Of a DNA stretch of 64,000 nt, positions 56,550 to 64,000 are shown piece by piece. Source of the stretch: Pseudofabraea citricarpa (lineage: Eukaryota > Ascomycota > Leotiomycetes > Helotiales > Dermateaceae); the NCBI GenBank assembly GCA_029641185.1, contig JAPWGK010000021.1, positions 124,001-188,000 on the forward strand. The letters run 5' to 3'. Numbering within the stretch: the stretch's first letter is position 1; every line of letters starts with the position of its first letter. The translations under genes and the position numbers were made by a program. The notes beneath the pieces were generated by a model that had not been told where the DNA came from, did not search any database, and saw nothing but the letters and a program-made list of their open reading frames with translations.

Positions 56550-58050
56550 ACTATTAACAGGAAGGTTAAGGCTTGTATGAATAAAAGAACGCCGTATAAC
56601 CTCTTAGTAGTACTCTAAGGTATAAAATCTCTCCTAAGCTTTTACTATAACGTGTGTGATTATTACTCTCTTCTACTTAGTTAACTACTTCTCGTATTCC
56701 TCCTTATTATTCTCCTCCTACTTATCAATATATAGCTCTGTTTCCTCTTATAGGAGCTGCTTAAATAGCTTATTTACGTGCGTATCGAGTAGTTGTAGCA
56801 GGCTAGTTAAGCCTAGTAGTACTATAGTCGTAATAATATTATTAGAGCGAAGGAGTTCTTTTACTTTTAGAGTCTTATAGAAGGAGGTATAATCGTATAT
56901 AAGAAGAACCTCGTTCTATATAGTTGGTTTTATAGTAGGAATAAACTCTTCCTTTAGGAATTAAATCGTAAGATCCTTGTTATTATATGCTATATTATTA
57001 TAGTATACTATAACGCCTGTTATATATAAATATTTCTCTTGTTAAAAGATCTTACTACTAATCTCTATTAGAGTACTATAAAAGATAATCTTTAGTAGTA
57101 TTCGTACTTTTCTATCTACGAAGATATATAGAATTAACGTTACCTGCCGTTTATCCTAACCACCTCGATCTATACGTGCTAGTACTATATGAACGCCTTT
57201 TAGCTCGTACGTTTTGCTAGAGTTATATTCGAAAGAGATCGGTATTTTATTATAGTTGCAGATTACGCGGAACCTGTTAGATACTAGGCTTACGATAGTA
57301 TTAAGGCTATTCGGAGGCTGCTAGTAGGCCTGCGGCTGTGAGTTACGTCGAATAAACCGTAGCTAGGCAAGTATTAGTCGTTTATATTCTTCTAGTAACT
57401 TGGAAGCTTATTCGGATAAGAAAGGTTAGTTTCCTATACAAATATAGCTATATCTGTTATAATAAGCTGCTTCCCAACTAACCTGGTGTGTAATAGATCG
57501 AAGCATAATATTATGCCTCTTACAGAAGTTCCTAAACCAACTAATAGTTATTCGAAAGTCCTTATCACTCTGGAGATCCGATCTATCGTAACACTCCTTA
57601 TACAACTTCTTTGCTATCCTACGGAACCAACCTCTTCTTACCACTTTCCTCTCCTTCCTGCGCGCAACGAACGCTTCAAATAATCGATCTTCGAGCTCTA
57701 GGAACTAGCACAACTAATAGGTAGGCTCACGGCACGTTCTCTTACGTTAGCCTGCGATTTAATCCCTACTTTTCATCTAGTAGGAAAGGGTGCCTTTACA
57801 GAGCGAAGGGAAGGCCTCACACGTTTCTTTTATAGAAGGAGTTCTCTAGGAAGTATAGTAAGCTCTACCCTTCCATTCGCGTTCCTTAATCAAGTAATAA
57901 TAGTAATATTGCAGGATACGAATCTTCTCCTCCCGCGTCTACTACCTTCGAGTAACAGGCTTGCCGTTCTTATCTAGCTTCAGATTCTGCAGCTTTTGAT
58001 AACAGAAGGCCTTTGGTTTTAGCCCTAGCCTCGTCTCCCGACGCTGCTTC
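56550..58050 (-). pseudogene. RIP-inactivated DDE (pogo/Tc5-type) transposase
   Basis: Pieces read on the minus strand. At 57644-57426 a helix-turn-helix segment has SDKDFRITISWFRNFCKRHN, like the Tc5/CENP-B DNA-binding domain. Around 57270-57040 the text CNYNKIPISFEYNSSKTYELKG, then GG-stop-DKRQ, fits the start of the DDE_1 domain, with an in-frame TAG where Trp is expected. Around 56840-56600 SLLQLLDTHVNKLF is followed by several further stops at positions where family members have Trp. Trp codon TGG turning into TAG is what RIP of TpG produces. The frame has many stops, so no protein can be made. Confidence 0.8.
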
Positions 58051-58284
58051 AGCTTTAGCAACTTACGGGGTGGTTTATTAGGAACTTGACCTTATGGGGA
58101 CGGCCTGGCTAAGGATATATTGACAGAGATCTTACTAAGAGGTGGCATTATCACAGATTATGCAAGAACAGGTAGGTTTGGAGGTTATTCATACTATATT
58201 ACAGCTCTCCTAACATTTGATAAGATACAGGTTCTGAAACTCCTGATATTGAGGCTCTTACGGGAAGCTCGGAAGTTAATATAT

Positions 58285-58335
58285 CGTCAGAGCGTAGGTT
58301 TGCCAAGCGTCTCTTATGGTCGAGTTTCTACGGTA
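58285..58335 (-). repeat. Right terminal inverted repeat (51 bp)
   Basis: Inverted copy of 55370-55420, ending TTTCTACGGTA. The flank continues CAAAGGTGGGG. Confidence 0.95.
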
Positions 58336-59138
58336 CAAAGGTGGGGAAGTCACTCAGATAGCGGAACTTGGCCGAGGTTGCGATAAGTGTGGCGAGCTTG
58401 AGAATGTGGGGTAAAGGAGTCTCGCGTAGACCTTCCTTGGCTTGAAATGATGAGATGAACTTTAATCTTCAACATGCCATAAGGCTGAGGGCGGGAATTG
58501 GCTTCTACTGTAGAAGTGCCTTGGTCGGTAGCCAGTCTATGGGATGCCAAACAGATTTGTTGTTTTTGTGTCAAGACCGATGAAGAATTGCAACATCCTT
58601 GGATCTTATATATCTCAGAAGAGAAGCTGTAAACGTGAGCATTCACAAGGAAGATGACAGGAGCTGCGCCCTTCCATTGACAGGAGTGACTAGCTCGATG
58701 TTTTAAGGTTAACGAGCGAGAAAAGTACCGAGCAAAGGTGAGATCAGACAGAGAACATTAGCGAACTAAAGAGAACGAGTTCTTCCCCACCATAGAACCC
58801 ATACTTGATGTTCAAGAACTCAGAGGACTTTCTCCGCCTGGTGGAAGCTAAGGAATAGCAGTAAAACCGGCATGCACCACCAGTTTGAGAAGAAGAAAAG
58901 AAAACGAGCCATGCTGATCGTTTCATCTACTTACACTTTCTATCAGTCATATATGGAAACCTTACCCTGAAAACGCCGAAACATTATATTATCGTTTTAT
59001 GCATTGAAGTGCGAAAAGTCTACTTGATGTTAATTGCAAGCATGCTCGCTTTCCAAATCTGCAGCCTATACGCCACCTTCCATGCTTTTTGTCCATAAAG
59101 AGTTAACTCCATCAAACGCCGTATCTCATCACCCTCAA
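58336..59138. other. Intergenic region between the transposable element and RPB5
   Basis: Normal base composition, so the RIP effect did not spread here. No gene is supported; ORFs such as those at 58350-58646 (minus) have no recognisable content. It holds the RPB5 3' flank. Confidence 0.4.
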
Positions 59139-59906
59139 TCATACAGTCAATCGGTAACTGGCATATCTTCCTGCAGTCTCACTCTTTCGAATGATCTTGA
59201 CGACCTGACCTCTTCTCAGCCCTAGGTATCTGGCAACAGGGTCTCCGACTTGAATTCGAGGGAGCTGCGTATCCTTCAAGCGATATCTCTGGAGCAACTT
59301 GGTCCTCTCCTCCTTGCTCAGAAGAACGTGTTTTGGTACAAGCTCGTGATGGGTGATGTTGACCAACAAGTCCTGCTCGACAAACGTCTCGATTCTAGTT
59401 TCTGATGCGACGGCAGGAATGATCTTGAGTGCTGCAGGTGTGATATTGACACTGGTGATGAGGATTCCAGTGTGAAAATTATTCGAGGCAAGATGTTGAG
59501 CGAAAGCTCGCATCTGCTTGATTCCAACCGAGGGATCTGGAAGGAAATCAACCCAGATGGAGCCAACATCTGGAGAGGCAGGATTTGGGTTCTCGAGGGT
59601 AGCAGGTGTCGAATACCGGACCATCATCTCATCGCTGGGGACGGCAGAAAACCCTAGCCTGGTGCGACTTGGATATTGTCAGTACTGGCAAACAAAGGAA
59701 TCCACCATGGGCGCATACTTCACTTCTCCGTCTGTCGCAAACTTCCGCTTGAACTCATCCAGGGTGATCTTGACTTCCTCTTCAGACAATTGGTAACCAC
59801 GATCCTGTACCATCTCATGTGCTGTTCTCCAGACGCGCCAAAGTCTAGTCGTCTCCTTCTCGCCCGCCTCCTTTGCCTTCTTCTGACGATCTTCGTCGTT
59901 CGACAT
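59139..59906 (-). CDS. rpb5: RNA polymerase subunit RPB5 (ABC27, shared by Pol I/II/III)
   Basis: Two minus-strand exons, 59906-59719 and 59658-59139, give 235 aa. The 60-bp intron (GTATGC...CCAG) has a TACTGAC branch site. The N-terminal jaw domain starts MSNDEDRQ and has [20 protein letters not shown]. The C-terminal assembly domain has [19 protein letters not shown], then [27 protein letters not shown] and [21 protein letters not shown], the most conserved part of archaeal RpoH and eukaryotic RPB5. It is slightly longer than yeast RPB5 (215 aa). It lies in the nucleus as part of all three polymerases. It is divergent from BFR1, 414 bp apart. Confidence 0.96.
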
Positions 59907-60320
59907 GCTGATCTCCGGGCTCTGGAGAGATGGGATCGGTTGTGTGAAGCAGATTGGAGCGACGAACAGACGGTGTTGTACAGCGCAGGACACAGATGGA
60001 GATGGTGGTTGGTTCGAGGTCAGATAAATCTGGCGCTAGTGTTTTCCAAAAATGTTTCGCGCCGGAACAAGAGTTAATCCTAGCGGCCGGTGGGCTAAGC
60101 AGCGCGGTTGGTCTCTTTCGGCACACGGAAACATTCTTATTTCGACTGGTCACTAGCTCGATAAATCTGTTCCCTTGTCCCCCAATCGCACCCCCGAACT
60201 CACACTTTCGGAGCTCCCTTCTTCCAACCTGTCCTTAAATCCTCAACCTGTGCTCAGGACAATTGAATTTGTGCCTCTGCAGTTTATCTTCATCCCTTCG
60301 TTCAAGACTACCTCAGCATT
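59907..60320. promoter_or_regulatory. Divergent promoter of RPB5 and BFR1
   Basis: The 414 bp between the two start codons must serve both housekeeping genes. It has no TATA box on either strand, is moderately GC-rich and includes CT-rich stretches near 60200. This is inferred from gene layout rather than from known sites. Confidence 0.5.
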
Positions 60321-62010
60321 ATGGCTGAGCTAGCTACCCCTTCTGCCGCTGCCATGTTCGATGGCGGCGAAGCTGCACCCAGCAAGAATCAATTGCAAAA
60401 GCCCGACAGACCAGATGAGGATACCTACAAGGCAGCTCTCAAGAAGGCCGACAAGGAGCTTGAAGATTCAAAGGTCAAATTCGTATGTTAAATTATTCCA
60501 CTCGCATGGCGCATGCGACCTGGCTTGCCTCGCTGCGCCGGCAACATGCAGTACCCTCACTGACCTCATTCTGCAGAACGCTGTCCGAGCCAAAATTGAC
60601 ATCGCCCAGCCGAAGAACAAGGACTCAGCCTCTGCAAAGAAGCGAACCGATTTGATCAACCAGTTGAAGGAAATCCAATCCAAGCAAAAGGGCTTCAAGG
60701 CAGAGAGACAACAGACCTTTGACCAGATCAAGAAATTGGATGAACAATTGAAGGAGCACATCGCCAAGCAAAAGGCTGCCCGTAGCCGAGTTGCATTCAA
60801 GAGCGTTGAGGATCTCGATCGCGAAATTGCCCGTCTTGAGAAGGAGGTTGATGGCGGCCGCATGAAATTGGTGGACGAGAGAAAGGCTCTCGCTGAGGCT
60901 TCCAACCTCCGCAAGCAGAGAAAGGGCTTCACCGGTCTCGAGTCTGACCAGAAGGCCATTGATGAGACCAAGGCTAAGATCAAGGCCCTCCGTGATGGTG
61001 TCGAAAGCCCAGAAGTCAAGGCACTCAACACACAGCACGACAAGATCCAGGCAGAACTCGATGTGATCAAAGCTGAACAAGATGCCGCCTGGGGAAGCAT
61101 CAATGAACTCCGTGCCCAGAGAGACAAACTTTATGCGGATCAAGAAGAGAAGTACCGTGCCAAGAAGAAGATTCAAGATGACTATTACCAAGGAAAGAAG
61201 GCTTTTGAGAAGTACGAGTACGAGGCCCGCCAAAAGACTCGTGAGCGCATAAAGAGAGAGCGCGAGAACTACGAGAAGGAGAAGCGAGTCGAGCGAGCCC
61301 AGAAGATGCTCACTGAAGCTTCCGACAAGGCCTACCTTGATGAGATCCGTCGCGCTGAATCCCTCCTCAGATTTCTTGACCCAAGCTACAGCTCCGAGAA
61401 GGCACCACTGCAAGCTCCTAGCAAGTTTCAAGCTCAGGCCCAACGTACTGTTGATGACTCTGGATTGAAGGGTACCCGAGTTGTCAAGAAGGAAGAAGAA
61501 GATTACTTCGCTGGAACTGGTGGCAAGAAGGGTAAGAAGGGACGCAAGGCTGCTGGTACTCCCAAGGAGAACATCGTGCCAACTGCCAAGTACAGCTGCC
61601 CACCATCTGTCATGGAGGACTGTGCTGCTATGGGTATCGAGCCACCAATGAGCGCCTCTGACATCCCCGCTGTTCAGGAGAAGGTCAAGGCCAAGCTTGA
61701 TCACTGGAGAGCCGACCAAGATGCTCAGACCGAGAAGGTAAGTCTCTCGAATGCTCTTTGTGTGATTTTACTAAACGTCAATCAGAACATCGCCAAGGCC
61801 AAGAAGGAAGTTGAACGTCTCGAGGCTGAAGAGGCTGCCCCATCTCCCGCAGCTCCAGCCACCCCTATTAACGGCGACCACTCAATGAAAGCCACCGCTA
61901 CTCCAGACGAGGGTGGATCCGTCGCCGCTGAGATCTCTCTTATGGAAGAAGCCGCCGCCGATGTCGTCGCTGATCTCAAGGGTGCCTCTCTCGAAGACAA
62001 GGAAGAGTAA
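60321..62010 (+). CDS. bfr1: BFR1-like nuclear segregation/mRNP protein
   Basis: Three exons, 60321-60482, 60577-61737 and 61786-62010, give 515 aa. Introns are 94 and 48 bp. The second intron is a multiple of three without a stop, so its retention adds 16 residues. MAELATPSAAAMFDGG is followed by PDRPDEDTYKAALKKADKEL. A long coiled coil runs over residues about 45-330 (QLKEIQSKQKGFKAERQQ, then LEKEVDGGRMKLVDE), rich in Lys/Glu. The C-terminal part has TAKYSCPPSVMEDCAAMGIEPP, a conserved segment of BFR1, then a basic patch (GGKKGKKGRKAAG) just before it and an acidic tail. Yeast Bfr1 associates with polysomes and ER mRNPs and affects ploidy. The start ATG has GCATTATGG context. Confidence 0.92.
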
Positions 62011-63749
62011 ATTCCTTCCACATAAACTGTACGACTCTCAACTTCCTAGTGCATAATCCATCCCTCCATCCGACACCTCGAAAGTAAACATTTCCTTATA
62101 TCATCAGCCTACCTACTCTCACATCATCTCCCATCCTTACTCCCTCTCACATATAAAAGTTTTGTCTCGGCTTCCTCTGTCGGAAGACCACCTTGGTAGG
62201 GCAGGGAGGGGGGGAGAAAAGCCTTATCTGATGTGATCACATGAGATCAGTGCTGGATGGACTGAAGAGGGCGGGGTTGGGGTGGTAGGGATACGGATTC
62301 AGAAAATTGGCAACCGGCATATTCATCAGGCACTGCAGATACTTGTTTCTCTTCTCTCTTCTGTGCCTGTGTATCCTGCCCACCTGCCTTGACCTGTAAT
62401 TTAGCCTTACTTTTTCACCTGACCCTACTAAAAGAATCCAAAAATGAATAAAACAGAATCAAATTCATTGAGCACGTCTTTCTTTTCTTTTTTCTTCTTT
62501 TCTCTTCTTTTCTTTTCTTTTCTCTCTCCTCGGCTCTTTCAATTCCTCACTCCCCCTCTCCTCGGCCTCGAGATATCATCCATCATTATCATCATCTGAC
62601 TACCTAGGTACCTAACTGACATGCAGCTCACGTGCACGCTCGTCGTACACTCGTCGCACACACTCTCCAAAGCTTTCTGTCTCTGATATAAGTAAGGAGG
62701 AGTATCAGAAACGGATAGATACCTAGGTAGGTAGGTAGGTAAGTAAGTATCAGCCATCTAAGTATTTATATCCCTAATCCTTTTTCTTTTTTTCTTTCTT
62801 TTTTCCCACTCTCACCAACCTACCAACCAACCTACCTTGTATATAAAGTCTAAATCTCCTCCCTTGTGCGAGTATTCCTTTTTTCGGTTTTTTTTGTTTT
62901 TTTGGAGGGGAGGTAGAGAGTGTGAAGAGAAAAGAGAGAGAGAGAAGGAAAAAAAAGAAAAAAAGAAACACGGTGCATACCCAGGTAGGTACTTGTACTT
63001 GTACTTGGGTACCTAGGTTCTTGGGTCGGGTAGGAAGAGGAGAAAGAGGATGACGAGGATGAGGCAGAGAACAGGACGGGTATGGCAAGCGAAGTGGAGG
63101 GAAGTGGAGGGAAGGTCAAGGGAAGGGAGATAGACGTATATCACTATATCCGTGTCTTGGTTATTGGTTTTGGTTTTGATCTTGGTCTTGGTTTTGGTCT
63201 TGGTTTCGGCTTTACCTAGAGATAGAAGGATGAATCAATAGCTTAGATTGATAGCGTAGATAGTTCGGGCCATCCTGGCAGTGAGTGTTTTATCTTATCC
63301 ATCTATCTTCACTTCACTTCACTTCACTTCACATCTCCACTTTACTTTACCAACCTTTTTCACTCCCTGTCGCCTTTCCTTTCTCTCTCTCTTTCGCTTC
63401 TTCTTCTTTTTATTCTTCTTTTTTTGGGGGGTCGGGAGGGGGGATGGGGGGTCTTCTGTTTCCTTTCTCATTGTCTTCTTCTCTCAATCTTCACTCGCTT
63501 CATTCTTTGCAGTTGAAAATTTAGGTTCGTTATATCATCACATCGTTGATTGGATTGTATCGTAGCTATGTATGATATATAGATTGGAGGATTCTTCTTC
63601 TCCTCTTCCATAGCTCATACCATACCATACTATACCATAAGTCTTACGTCTGTCTGTCTGTATGTCCGTCTGGATCGATACTGGGAACTTTTTCTTCTTT
63701 CCCATTCCTGTTCCTGTTCCTGTTTCTCTTCCTCAGTCACTCACTCCTC

Positions 63750-63794
<45 letters not shown>

Positions 63795-64000
63795 TCAATT
63801 TCGCCATGTCATTCATTGCCTGTGGGGTTTCCATTCCCCTTCCTCTTCCCGTTCCCGTCACCTTCGCCATATCTCTCCTCCATCTGATGCTGGATAGAAA
63901 CGAAACAAGAAAATAAATAAGATGTAGAAAAGAAAAAAAGTTGAACAAGAATCCCGCTAGCTAAATGCAACAAATAAGTCTTCCTTCTCACTCATCAGTC
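62011..64000. other. Simple-repeat-rich DNA at the window end
   Basis: No gene is supported. Tracts include TTCTTTTC runs at 62477-62522, (TAGG)n at 62720-62748, TTGGTTTTGG at about 63150-63210, (CACTT)n at 63308-63332, (TTCCTG)n at 63704-63725 and (CT)n at 63758-63790. Most lie on one strand as pyrimidine tracts, which may be the upstream region or long leader of a gene beyond 64000. ORFs of 60-100 codons here follow from repeat translation. Confidence 0.45.
63758..63790 (+). repeat. (CT)n dinucleotide microsatellite
   Basis: An interrupted TTTCTC stretch followed by a run of about 15 CT units. Confidence 0.85.

Larger units (their letters stand above)
55370..58335. mobile_element. TIR DNA element, 2,966 bp, with RIP-damaged pogo/Tc5-type interior
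   Basis: Both ends are a 51-bp perfect inverted repeat beginning TACCGTAGAAACTCG, and TA at both edges fits the TA target preference of Tc1/mariner/pogo elements. The interior from about 55.57 to 58.09 kb is TA-rich and nearly free of CpA and TpG on both strands, whereas CpG remains, which is the RIP pattern. The minus strand carries remains of a DDE transposase. In contrast the first and last 150-200 bp next to the TIRs still contain normal CpA/TpG, so the element may be composite: a little-mutated outer element with a RIP-hit inner copy. Confidence 0.85.

Noticed and set aside
55370..58335. Active transposon
   Set aside because: The transposase frame has many stops; only the TIRs are intact, so movement would need a transposase from elsewhere.
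60625..61719. Minus-strand ORF of 364 codons
   Set aside because: It is antisense to the BFR1 coiled coil; Leu/Ser-rich translation arises from Lys/Glu codons on the other strand.

Overview
The window is nuclear DNA of a filamentous ascomycete (Pezizomycotina). The signs are genes with many short introns (about 45-125 bp, GTRNGT...YAG), a Zn2Cys6 regulator, an HsbA-type secreted protein, secreted GH31 and GH10 enzymes, and a transposon remnant carrying the CpA/TpG-to-TpA signature of repeat-induced point mutation (RIP). A Leotiomycete-like fungus is my guess from overall flavour; the sequence does not prove it. I found no rRNA, tRNA, CRISPR array or prokaryotic operon.

Layout. 0-6 kb: a lineage-specific membrane protein with five 29-residue N-terminal repeats, a GNAT acetyltransferase, and a second membrane-anchored protein that may be a distant paralogue of the first. 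5.5-8.5 kb is gene-poor. 8.5-13.5 kb: a multi-pass membrane protein and a secreted GH31 alpha-glucosidase. 13.5-22.5 kb is sparse: an HsbA-like secreted protein, a Cys/His-rich small protein, a kinase-like protein and one doubtful ORF. 22.5-26.3 kb: a Clr5-domain protein convergent with a P1 (DmpA-type) peptidase. 28.4-31.4 kb: a single-pass membrane protein and a CYSTM-type protein. 32.7-37.2 kb: a full-length ABCB/MDR transporter in 11 exons. 38.7-39.9 kb: a secreted GH10 xylanase. 40.7-52.5 kb: four genes all on the minus strand, namely Argonaute (with a long, multiply spliced leader), a Zn2Cys6 factor, a JmjC protein and the Trm4/NSUN2 tRNA methyltransferase. 52.7-55.3 kb: an alpha/beta hydrolase with two microexons and a class II aldolase. 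55.37-58.34 kb: an element with 51-bp perfect terminal inverted repeats and a RIP-damaged pogo/Tc5-type transposase inside. 59.1-62.0 kb: RPB5 and BFR1, divergent. 62-64 kb: microsatellite-rich DNA.

The genes do not form one pathway. The Argonaute-to-Trm4 block groups RNA and chromatin functions on one strand. The GH31, GH10, HsbA and ABC genes fit a plant-associated or saprotrophic lifestyle. The least ordinary observations are: an Argonaute whose fourth slicer residue (His) reads as Leu; its leader with a seemingly duplicated exon; a 9-nt and a 10-nt microexon around a 306-bp intron; and sharp RIP boundaries inside a TIR element 85 bp from an aldolase start codon. Exon joins were worked out by hand from frame, splice consensus and family expectation, with no transcript data.
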